DNA from: VRUE01 sp963745915
Lineage (GTDB): Bacteria > Actinomycetota > Thermoleophilia > Solirubrobacterales > 70-9
Direction: 5' to 3'
Length of the DNA: 64,000 nucleotides
Assembly (NCBI GenBank): GCA_963745915.1
Contig: CAVUZA010000002.1
Location: 1-64,000, forward strand
Of this stretch, positions 35,639 to 47,000 are shown piece after piece (the first letter of the stretch is position 1; each line of letters begins with the position of its first letter). Below the pieces are notes generated by a model. The model was not told the origin of the DNA. It saw nothing but the letters and a program-made list of their open reading frames with translations, and did not search any database. The position numbers and the translations under genes were made by a program.

Positions 35639-38600
35639 AGGGCGCCCAGCTCCTCGTCGATCATCTCGACGATCTCCTCGTCGGAGAGCTCCGCCAGGTC
35701 GCCCTCCGCCGTCTCCCCACCGACCTCGTCCAGGCTCTCGAGCAGGGCGCGCAGGCGGGCGCGCAGCAGCCCCCGGGCGCGGTCGTCGGAGGCCGCCTCC
35801 GGCAGCGCCGCGGCCAGCGCGGCAAGCGCCTCCAGGGCGGGCGCCTCGCCGCCGCCGGCGTCCGCCCCCCCGGCCGCTTCGGCGAGCAGCAGGTCGGCGA
35901 CCGCGGCGCCGGTGGGGTGGTCGAAGACCAGGGTGGGGGGCAGGCTCAGGCCGGTGGCCAGATTGAGTCGGTTGCGCAGCTCGACCGCCGCCAGCGAGTC
36001 GAAGCCGAGGTCGGAGAAGGGAGCCTGCGGGTCGATCTCGTCCGGCGAGGCGTGGCCGAGGACGGCGGCGACGTGGGTGCGAACCAGGCCCAGCGCCACC
36101 CGGGACTGCTCGGCGGGCGCCAGGCCGGCAAGGCGCCTGGCGAGATGGCCGGGCTCGACGCCGGCGTCCGGGCTCGGGCCGGCGAGGTCGCGCAGCACGG
36201 CGGGCAGGATGCCGGCGGCGGCCTGGGCGCGGAGCCCGGCCGGCAGCAGCTCGATCGGCACCAGCGCCTCGGCGTCGCCGGCTTCGGCGAGGTCGAGCAT
36301 CGCCAGGCCGCGCTCGGCCTCGATCGGCCTCACCCCGAAGCGTTCGGAGCGGCGCAGGTCGGCGTCGTCCATGCCGCCGGTCATCCCGGCCTCGGCCAGC
36401 CACGGCCCCCAGGCGAGCGAGCGGCCGGGCAGGCCGCTGCGCCGCCTCAGCAGGGCGAGCGCGTCGAGGAAGGCATTTGCCGCAGCGTAATTGGCCTGTC
36501 CGGGATTGCCGAGCACGCCGGACGCCGAGGAGAAGAAGGTCAGCGACGGCGCCGGCTCGAGCGCCGCGGTCAGCTCGTGCAGGTACCAGGCCGCGTCGAC
36601 CTTGGGGGCGAGGACGCGATCGAGCGAGTCCTCGTCGAGCGCGGCGAGCAGGCGGTCGTCGATGACGCCCGCGGCGTGGACGACGGCGCCCAGCCGGCGC
36701 TCCCCCAGCGACTCGATCAGCGCCCGCAGCCGGTCGCGATCGGCGATGTCGCAGGCGTGGACGGAGACCTCGGCCCCCGCCTCGCTCAGCTCTCGCCGCA
36801 GCCGGTCGGCGCCCTCGGCGCGCTCACCGCTGCGGCTGGCGAGCGCCAGGCTGCGCACACCGCGCTCGGCGACGAGGTGGCGGGCGACGATCGCCCCCAG
36901 GCCGCCGGTGCCGCCGGTGATCAGCACCGTCGCCTCAGGGTCGAGCGGCGGGGGAGCGCCGGCATCGGCGACGTCGCGGGCCCGCGCCAGGCGGGGCACG
37001 AGCCAGCGCTCGCCGCGGACCGCCAGCTGCGCCTCGCGAAGGGCGGCGGCGACCAGCTCGGGGGTCAGCTCGGAGGCTTCGCAGTCGAGCAGGGCAAGCC
37101 GCCCGGGGTTTTCGGCCTGTACCGCCCGGGCCAGTCCCCACACCGACGCCGCGGCCGGGTCGAGCGGGTCGCCGTCAGCGGCGGCGACGGCGCCACTGGT
37201 GCGTATGCAGAGCGGGAGCTCCCGCAGTCGCTCGTCGTCAGCCCATCCCTGCAGCAGCTCGAGCGCCCGCCGGGCGAGCGAGTGGGCGGTCGCGACGACC
37301 GGCCCCTCCCCGTCCGCCTCGAGCGCGGCGACGACGGCGTCCGGCCCTCCCTCCTCGCCGGCGCAGGCGGCGGCGAGCTGCCCGAGCGAGGCGTAGGGGA
37401 CGAGAGCGTCGCCCTGCCCGCCGGCCGGCGCGCCGAGCAGGGCCACGCGGGCAGGGGGCGCGAGCCCCTCCGGCCCGTCGGCCTCGACCCACTCGAGCCG
37501 GTGCAGGGGCAGGGCGCGACGCCGCCCCGCCTGCAGGGCGTCCCGGCTGACCGGGCGGGTGGCGACCGAACGCACCGCCAGCAGCGGCTCGCCGGCCTGG
37601 TCGAAGCCGAGCAGGGCATCGCCACCGGCGTCGCGGCTGAGCCTGAGGCGCAGGTGCGAGGCGCCGCGCGCGCCAAGTCGGACCCCCTCCCAGGCGAAGG
37701 GCAGCGCCAGCTCGATCTGCTCGCCGGCCAGCGCCCCGGCGTGCAGGGCCGCATCGAACAGCGCCGGGTGCAGCAGGTAGGAGCCGGCCTCGGTGCCCTG
37801 GGCGGCGGGAAGGGAGACCTCGGCGCAGAATCTCCTCGCCCACCCGCCAGGCGGCACGCAGGCCCCGGAAGGCGGGGCCGTAGTCGAAGCCCGCATCGGC
37901 GAGGCGCTCGTAGAGGTCTGAGACCTCGAGCGGCTCGGCGCCCTCGGGGGGCCACTGGGCCAGGGGCTCGGGGGCGGGCAGGGGCTCGGGGGCGAGGGCG
38001 CCGGCGGCGTTTTGGACCCACTCGGCCTCCTCCTCTGCGGCGGGGCGGGAGTGGATCTCGATCCGGCGGGTGCCCTGCTCCTCTGGGGCCGCGGCGGTGA
38101 GCTGGACCGCGACCCTGCCCGTCTCGGGGACCACCAGCGGCGCGGTCAGGGTCAGCTCTGCCAGGGCCCCGGCGCCGAGGCGCTCGGCGGCGGCGAGGGC
38201 GATCTCGACCAGGGCGGTGCCCGGCGCGATCACGGTGGCGGCGACGGCGTGGTCTGCCAGCCAGGGCTGGGCGGCGAGCGAGAGCGAGCCGGTCATCGTC
38301 AGCTCCCCCCCGGGCCCCTCGATCGCCGCCCCCACCAGCGGGTGGCCGGTGGCCTGCTGGCCCAGGGCGGCGGGGTCTGATCCCGACGAGGGGGCGAGCC
38401 AGTAGCGGCTCCTTTGGAAGGGGTAGGTGGGCAGGGGAGCCCGCTTGGCGCCGCTGCCCTCGAAGTGGCGCTGCCAATCGACCGCCACCCCGGCGCAGTG
38501 GGCGGTGGCGAGGGCGAGGGCGAGGGTGTGGGCCTCCTCTTTGCCCTCGCGCAGGGTGGGCGCCAGGGCGACCTCCTCGCCCAGGGTGGCGGCGGCCATC

Positions 38601-41089
38601 GGGCAAAGGGCCGGGGAGGGGCCGAGCTCCAGGCAGGCGGCGGCGCCCTGGGAGGCGAGGGCGGTGAGCGAGTCGGCGAAGCGCACCGGGGCGCGGGCGT
38701 GCCGGGCCCAGTAGGAGGGCTCGGCGGCGCGCTGGAGGCTGAGCGGCTGGGCGTCGAGGTTGGAGATCACCGTGGTGTGGGGCTCTGACCAAGACAGCGA
38801 GGCGGCGACCTGGGAGAGCTGGTCGAGGGCCGGCTCGACCAGGGGCGAGTGAAAGGCATGGGAGACCTCGAGGCGCTTGGTCTTGTGGCCGCGGGAGGCG
38901 AAGTCCTCGGCCAGCTCGATCGCCGCCTGCTCTTGGCCTGAGACGACGAGCGCGGCGGGGCCGTTGAGGGCGGCCAGGGAGAGCTCTTGCTCTTTGCCCG
39001 CCAGGGCCTCGGCGACCTCGGCCTCGGTGGCGGCGATCGCGAACATCGCCCCGCCGGCGGGCAGCTCTGACATCAGCGCCCCGCGGGCGGCCACCAGCTT
39101 GGCGGCGTCGGGGAGGGAGAGCATCCCGGCCAGGTGGGCGGCGGCGATCTCGCCGACCGAGTGCCCGCAGAGCAGGTCGGGCTCCAGGCCGATCGAGGCG
39201 AGCTGGGCGTGCAGGGCGACCCCGGTCGCAAACAGGGCCGGCTGGGCGTAGGCGGTGTCGGCCAGGGGCTCGGGGTCGGCGCCGAAGAGGACGTCGGCGA
39301 GGGGGCGCTCGAGGTGGGGGTCCAGAGCGGCAAAGGCCCCCTCCAGGGCCGCGCGGAAGGCGGGGTGGGACTCATATAGCTCCCTGCCCGCACCGGGGCG
39401 CTGGGCGCCCTGGCCGGAGAGCAGGTAGGCGAGGCGGGCGCCGGGGGCGGCCCTGCCGCCCACCGCGCCCGGCGCCGCCTCGCCCTGCCCGAGGGCGTCC
39501 AGTCCCCCGAGCAGCTCCTCCCGCTGCGTGGCCACCACGGCCGCCCGATGCTCGAAGGCGGTGCGGGCCCTGGCGAGGGAGAAGGCTGTGTCGGGCAGGC
39601 CCTGGTCGGGGCGGGAGCGCAGCTGGGCGGCGAGGCGGGTGGCCTGCTCGGCGAGGGCGGCCTCGTCTTTGGCAGAGAGGACGAAGGGCAGGGGGCGCTC
39701 GGGCTCGGCGGGGGCCTCGCTGGGCTCGGGCTCGGGGCCTGCCTCCAAGATCAGGTGGGCGTTGGTGCCCGAGATGCCGAAGGAGGAGACGCCGGCGCGG
39801 CGCGGGCGCTCGGTCTCTTGCTCCCAGGGGCGCTGCTCGCTCAAGAGCTCGATCTCCCCCGCCTCCCACTCGACCTTGGCAGAGGGCGCATCGACGTGGA
39901 GGGTCTTGGGCATGGTGGCGTTTTGCATCGCCAGCACCGCCTTGATCACCCCGCCGACCCCGGCCGCTGCCTGGGCGTGGCCGATGTTTGACTTCAGCGA
40001 GCCGAGGTAGAGGGGCCTCTCGCGGTCTTGGCCGTAGGTGGCGAGCAGGGCGCCGGCCTCGATCGGGTCCCCCAGGGCGGTGCCGGTGCCGTGGGCCTCG
40101 ACCAGGTCGACCTCAGAGGGGGCGAGGCCGGCGTTGGCCAGGGCCTGGCGGATGACGCGCTCCTGGGCGGGGCCGTTGGGGGCGGTGAGGCCGTTGGAGG
40201 CGCCGTCCTGGTTGACCGCGGAGCCGCGGATCGTGGCGAGGACGGGGTGGCCGTTTCGCTCGGCGTCGGAGAGGCGCTCCAAGACGAGCACGCCGGCGCC
40301 CTCGGCCCAGCCGACCCCGTCGGCGGCCTCGGCGAAGGACTTGCAGCGCCCGTCCGGGGCGAGGCCGCGCTGCAGGCTGAAGAGGATCAGGCCGTTGGGC
40401 GAAGCCAGCACCGTCACGCCCCCCGCCAGCGCCAGCTCGCACTCCCCCGCCCGCAGCGCCTGGCCCGCCAGGTGCATCGCCACCAGCGAGGAGGAGCAGG
40501 CGGTGTCGACGGTGATCGCCGGCCCCTCGAGGCCGAGCGCGTAGGCGACGCGGCCGGAGACGACGCTGGTCGTCATCCCAGCGCTGACTCCCGCCTCGAC
40601 CGCGCTGTACTCCTGCGACATCACCCCCGCGAACACCCCCACCGGCTCGCCCCGCAGCCCCACGGGGTCGACCCCGGCGCCCTCCAGCGCCTCCCAGGAG
40701 GTTTCCAGCAGCAGCCGCTGCTGGGGGTCCATCGCCAGCGCCTCGCGCGGGGCGATGCCGAAGAAGCCGGCGTCGAAGCCGGCGGCGTCGGCGAGGAAGC
40801 CGCCCTCGCGCGCGTAGCAACGGCCCACCGCCCCGGGCTCGGGGTCGTAGAGGCCGTCGAGATCCCAGCCGCGGTCGCGGGGAAAGCCGGAGACCGCATC
40901 CACCCCTCCCGCCAGCAACCGCCACAGCTCCTGCGGCGAGTCGACCCCGCCGGGGTAGCGACAGGCCATGCCGACGATCGCGATCGGCTCGGCCGCCCGT
41001 GTTTCGAGGTCCTTGCTGCGGCGCCGCTCCCGCCGCAGGTCGACGGTCACCTTCTCCAGGTACTCGCGCAGGCGAGCTTCGTCGCTCAT
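35635..41089 (-). CDS. Type I PKS module KS-AT-DH-KR-ACP (PKS B, frameshifted)
   Basis: About 1817 residues after correction. Docking coiled coil (RLREYLEKVTVDLRRERRRS), KS (DTACSSSL near 195), AT with GHSVGEIAAAH and HAFHSPLVEP (malonyl type), DH with LADHAVAATVIAPG (catalytic His; family Gly replaced by Ala) and second active Asp in HPALFDAALHAG, KR with TGGTGGLGAIVARH and GNPGQANYAAANAF (catalytic Tyr; IDD motif, B-type), ACP with LGFDSLAAVEL. The frame breaks in the DH at 37829-37830, where AGAATCT stands for the AGATCT found at the same place in PKS D and E. This extra A splits the gene into 37238-41089 and 35635-37896. Predicted step: malonyl extension, then reduction and dehydration to an alkene. 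Confidence 0.9.
37790..40550 (-). repeat. KS-AT-DH block shared with PKS D and E2 (copy in PKS B)
   Basis: About 2.75 kb from mid-KS through AT into DH is nearly identical to 53830-56590 and 59155-61915, including silent positions, with small patches of difference in the KS (around 40380-40430), KS-AT linker and AT-DH linker. Ends are approximate, judged by eye. Confidence 0.75.
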
Positions 41090-44000
41090 CTCTCGCTCAA
41101 CTCCTCGTCGATCAGCTCGAACATCTCCTCGTGCGACATCGACGCCAGATCCTCGGCCTCGGCCCGACCGTCATCGCCGTCCTCGAGCTCGTCTAGTGCG
41201 GAGCGCAGACCGGCGCCGAGCCGGCGGCGCAGCTCGGCGTCCTCCAGCGCTGCCGGCAGCAGCCCCCGCAGCCCCGCCAGCAGCTCGTTCTCGACCTGGC
41301 GCCCCGCGCCGCCACCGGCCGTCATCGCGAGCTCGAGCAGGTGGGTCGCGACCGCCTCGGTGGTCGGATAGTCGAAGACCAGCGTCGGCGGCAGGCGCAG
41401 GCCGGTGGCGGCGGTAAGCCTGTTGCGCAACTCGACCGCGGCCAGCGAGTCGAAGCCGAGGTCGGCGAACGCCGCCGCCGGATCGATCCCCTCCGCCGAG
41501 GGATGGCCGAGCACGGTGGCGACGTGGGCCCGGCTCAGCTCGAGCACGAACCGCTCGCGCTCCCCCTCGGGCACGCTGGCGAGCCGCTCGACGAGGTCCC
41601 CTTCCGGCACCGAGCGCGCGCCCCCGCCGGCGAGGCGGGCGAGGATCGGCGGCAGGGCCCCGGCCTCGGCCGCGCGGCGCAGGCCGGCCCGGTCGAAGGC
41701 AACGGGTGCCAGCTGGGGCTCGTCGAGCTCGCAGCTTGCGTCGAAGAGCGCGAGCCCCGTCTCGACCTCGATCGGAGCCAGGCCGAGGCGCGCCACCCGG
41801 GCGACTGCCGCCTGGTCGAGCTGGCCGGTCATGCCCGTAGCCGTCGCCCAGCCACCCCAGGCGAGCGAGACGGCCGGCTCGCCCTGCGCACGTCGCAGGG
41901 CGGCGAGCGCGTCGAGGAAGGCGTTTGCCGCGGCGTAGTTGGCCTGCCCAGGGGCGCCGAGGACTCCCGCGGCGGAGGAGAAGAGGACGAAGCCCGAGAG
42001 ATCCAGGCCGGCGGTCAGCTCGTGCAGGTGCCAGGCAGCGTCCAGCTTGGGGGCGAAGACCCGGTCGAGGCGCTCGCTGTCGAGCGCCTCGACCAGGCCG
42101 TCGTCGACGACCCCGGCCGCGTGCACGACCATGCCCAGCGGATGGCTGTCCGGGACCGACTCGATCGCCTCTCGCAGACTGCTCGCGATAGGCGACGTCG
42201 CAGGCGCGGATCGCGACCTCCGCCCCCGCCTCGCGCAGCTCCTCGCGCAGCGCGGCCGCGCCCTCGGCCCGCTCGCCGCTGCGACTCGCCAGCAGCAGGC
42301 TGCGCGCGCCGTGCTCGGCGACGAGATGACGGGCGAGCAGCGCCCCGAGGCCGCCGGTTCCGCCGGTGATCAGGACCGTCGCCGCGGGGTCGAGACGAGG
42401 CGCCTCCCGTTCGCCGTCCACCCTCACCGGGGCAAGGCGGGGGACCAGCAGCTCGCCGCCGCGCAGGGCCAGTTGCGGCTCGCGTGCGGCGAGGGCGAGC
42501 GCCGCGGCGGGCGCGGACGGCGACGCCGTCTCGCCGTCGAGGTCCAGGAGGGCGAAGCGACCGGGGTGCTCTGACTGCGCCGAGCGAACCAGGCCCCAGA
42601 CCGGGGCCTGGCCGAGATCGGGCCGCTCGCCGGCGACGGCCGCCACCGCCCCGTGCGTCTGGATGCACAGCGGCCGGGCTCCGGATCCATCGTCGGCCAG
42701 CCGCGCTTGGACCAGGGCCAGCGCCTGGGCCGAGTTGGCACGCGCCGCGGCCGGCGGCGACATCCCCGCGCCGGCGTCGATCGTCACCACGTCGGCCGGA
42801 GCCTCCCCACCGCCGTCCGCAGCCGGGCCGACGCTCGCCCACTCGACCCGGTGCAGGGGCAGCCGCCGGCGGGCGCCGGCAGCGAGCTGCGAGCGGTCGA
42901 CCGGGCGCAGGTCGACCGCGGCAACCGAGAGGACCGGATCGCCCGCCTCGTCAAAGGCGACGAGGCCCTCCCCGTCAGCCTCGATCGGGACCTTCACCCG
43001 CAGGCTCGCGACCCCGCCGCGAACCAGGCTCACACCCCGCCAGGAGAAGGGCAGACGCATCTCCTGCGCGCCCTCCCCGTGCGCCGCGAGCGCCAGTCCC
43101 ATGCCGACGTGCCCGGCGGCGTCGAGCAGCGCCGGGTGCAGGCCGTAGCGCTGCGCCTCCAGCGCGGCGCCCTGCTCGCCGAGGGCAAGATCCACCCAGA
43201 GCTCGCCCCCGCGCCGCCAGGCGGCGCGCACGTTGCGGAAGGCCGGTCCGTACTCGACGCCGTGCTCGGCGAGCCGCTCGTAGAGGTCGTCGAGCGCCAC
43301 CTGCTCCGCCCCGCGCGGCGGCCACGCGTTGAGGGGCTCCGGCGGGGGCCGCTCGGCGCCGCCCAGGAGGCCGCGCGCGTGACAGGCCCAGGCACGTTCC
43401 TCGCCGACCTCGGCGTCGCCCGCGGCGCTCGGGCGAGAGTGGATCGAGACCGGGCGCCGGCCGTCCTCGCCGGGGTCGCCGACCGCGACCTGCAGCTGCG
43501 CCCCGCCCCGCTCGGCAAGCACCAGGGGCGCCTCGAGCGTGAGCTCCTCTACCGCTTCGGCGCCGACCTCGGCCGCGGCGCGCAGTGCCAGCTCGAGCAG
43601 CGCCGTGCCCGGCACTACCGCCACGCCGGCAAGCGCGTGGTCGGCGAGCCAGCCGTGCGAGGCGAGCGAGATGCGGCCGGTGAGCACCGTGCCCTCGCCG
43701 TCGGCGATCGAGAGCGCTGCGCCGAGCAAGGGGTGGTCGGCGCGCGCCTGGCCGGCCGCGGCGAGGTCGCCCGAACCGGCCTGGGCGGGATCGAGCCAGT
43801 AGCGCTCGCGCTGGAAGGGATAGGTCGGGAGCGAGACCCAGCGCGGCTCGGTTCCGGCGAGGATCGCGTCCCAGTCGAGCGCGGCGCCGCCCACATGCGC
43901 GCTGGCCAGCGCCCGGGAGAGGGTGTCGGGTTCCTCGCTGCCGCCCCGCAGGCAGGCGACCAGCGCCGGTTCGGCCCCGCCCGGCGCCGCCGCCAGGCAC

Positions 44001-47000
44001 TCCGCCGCCATCGCGGTCAGGACCGGGCCGGGGCCGAGCTCGAGCATGGCGTTGGCGCCCTCCTCGCGCAGGGCATCGACCGCATCGGCAAAGCGAACCG
44101 GCTCGCGCACGTGGCGCACCCAGTAGCTGGGGTCGGTTGCCTGCTCGGCGGCGAGCACCTCCCCGGTCAGGTTGGAGACGATCGGGATCCGCGGCTCGGC
44201 GAAGGCGAGCGAGGTGGCGACCTGTTCGAACTCGTCGAGCATCGGCTCGATCAGCGGCGAGTGGAAAGCGTGGGAGACCTCGAGGCGCTTGCTCTTGCGG
44301 CCCAGGCCGCCAAACCGCTCGGCCACCTCGGCAGCGGCAACTGCCTCGCCCGAGACCACCACCGCTTCGGGGCCGTTTACGGCGGCAAGCGCGAGCTCTG
44401 CCTCGTGACCGTCGAGCGCATCGGCTGCCTCCGCCTCGCTTGCCTGGATCGCGAACATCGCCCCGCCCGCCGGCAGCGCGCTCATCAGGCGGCCACGGCT
44501 TGCGACGAGGACGGCAGCGCCCCCCAGATCCAGGACCCCGGAGACGTGGGCGGCGCTCAACTCACCGATCGAGTGGCCGGCGAGCAGCGCCGGGCGCACT
44601 CCGTAGGACTCGAGCTGGCGGAAGAGCGCCACCTCGAGGGCGAAGAGGGCGGGCTGGGCGAAGGCGGTATCGCCGAGCAGCTGCTCGGCGTCTTCGCGGC
44701 GACCGAAGACGATGTCCGCCAGAGAGGTGCCGAGCTCGGGGTCGAGCGCCTCGCAGACGCGATCGAAGGCGCTGGCGAAGGCCGGAAAGCGAGCGTGCAG
44801 CCCGGCGCCCATGCCAACCCGCTGCGCGCCCTGGCCGGTGAAGAGGAAGGCGACCGCGGGCGATCGCGGCGGCCGGCCGAGGACGGAGCGGGCGGCCGGC
44901 TCGCCCCGGCCCAACTCGGCCAGCCCGGCGAGCAGCTCGGCGCGATCGGCGCCGAAAGCGGCGGCGCGGAGCTCGAACCCGGCGCGTCCGCTGGCCAGCG
45001 AGTGGGCCACGTCGGGCATCGCGAGCCCGGGCTCGGCCTCGATCCGCTCTGCCAGGCGCTTCGCCGTCTCGCCCAGTGCGGCCTCGTCGCGCGCCGAGAG
45101 CGGCAGCAGCAGGGGTCCGGCCGGGCTGGCGGCGGCGCCCCGCGCGTCGTCCGGCTCCTCACCGTCCGCGCCGGCGAGGCCCGAGCCGGCCTCCTCGATC
45201 ACCATGTGCGCGTTGGTGCCGCTGGCGCCGAAGGAGGAGACTCCGATCCGCCTCGGCCTGCCGTTGGCGGGCCAGGGGCGCTCCTCGGCGAGCAGCTCGA
45301 TCCGCCCGCTGTCCCACTCGACCTTGCTGGTCGGATCCTCGGCGTGCAGCGAGCGCGGCAGCGTCCCCTCGCGCATCGCCATCACGGCCTTGATCACGCC
45401 GGCCGCCCCCGCCGCCGCCTGGCTGTGGCCGATGTTGGACTTGACCGAGCCGAGCAGCAAGGGCTGCTCGCGCTCCTGGCCGTAGGTGGCGAGCAGGGCA
45501 CCGGCCTCGATCGGGTCGCCCAGCTCGGTGCCGGTGCCGTGGGCCTCGACCGCGTCGACCTCGGCCGCGGTGAGCCCGGCGACCGCCAGGGCGCGGCGGA
45601 TCACCCGTTCCTGCGAGGGGCCGTTGGGGGCCGTGAACCCATTCGAGGCGCCGTCCTGGTTGACCGCCGAGCCGCGGATCGTGGCCAGCACCGGATGGCC
45701 GTTCGCCTCGGCCACCGAGAGCCGCTCGAGCAGGACCACGCCGGTCCCCTCGGCGATCGCGGTGCCGTCGGCACGCTCGGAGAAAGGCTTGCAACGCCCG
45801 TCGGGGGCAAGCGCCCGCTGGGCGCTGAAGAGGACGAATATGGAGGGGGTGGAGAGCACGGTCACGCCGCCCGCCAGAGCCAGGTCGCACTCGCCTGCAC
45901 GCAGCGCCTGGCCGGCCAGGTGCATCGCCACCAGCGAGGAGGAGCAGGCGGTGTCGACGGTGATCGCCGGACCCTCGAAGCCGAACGTGTAGGCGACCCG
46001 TCCCGAGACCCCGCTGGAGGTCATTCCCGGCCCGGTGCCGTGGTCGCTGACCCCGTAGTCCTGGTACATCACACCGGCGAAGACCCCCGTGTCGGTGCCC
46101 TGCAGCGTCCGCGGATCGATGCCGCCGTCCTCCAGCGCCTCCCAGCACGATTCGAGCAGCGAGCGCTCCTGCGGGTCCATCGCCAGCGCCTCGCGCGGGC
46201 TGATGCCGAAGAAGCCGGGATCGAAGAGGGGCGCGTCGTGGACGAAACCGCCAGCGTGCACGTAGCTGCCCCCGGGGCGGTCGGCGCCGTTCTGGCGCAG
46301 CCGCTCGAGGTCCCAGCCGCGGTCCTCGGGGAACTCCGAGATCGCCTGCCCGCCCTCGGCGAGCAGGCTCCACAGCCGCTGCGGGGAATCGGCGCCGCCG
46401 GGGTAGCGACAGGCCATGCCTACGATCGCGATCGGCTCCTCGCTCGCCGCCGGCCGGACTGCGGGAGACGGACCGGGCACGGCGGAAGCCGCGCCCCCCG
46501 CCTGCTCGGCGAGATGCCGGGCCAGACTCAGCGGCGTCGGGTAGTCGAAGACGATCGTCTGCGGCAGGCGCAGGCCGCTGGCGGCGACCAACCGGTTGCG
46601 CAGCTCGACCGCGCCGAGCGAGTCGAAGCCGAGCTCCTTGAAGGCGGTGTCGGGATCGATCTCCACGGCGGCGGCGAGCCCGAGCACGGCGGCGGCGTGC
46701 TCGCAGACGAGATCGAGCACGCGCTGCTGGCGCTCCTCCGCGGCGAGACCGGCCAGGCTCTCGGCCAGCGAGCCGCGGCTGACCGGGCGCGCCCTCACCA
46801 TGCCCCGCAGCGGCGGCGGCAGGGTCCCGGCGGCGGCGCGCGCGCGCAGGACGGAGTCGTCGAAGGCGGCCGGCACGAGTTGGGCGTCGCCCGTCTCGAG
46901 GGCGGCGTCGAGCAGGGCCAGAGCCTGCTCGGGCTCCATCGGCACCAGGCCGAGCCGCTGGCGAATCTGCTCGACCGCCCGCAACATCTCCTCCTCGTCG

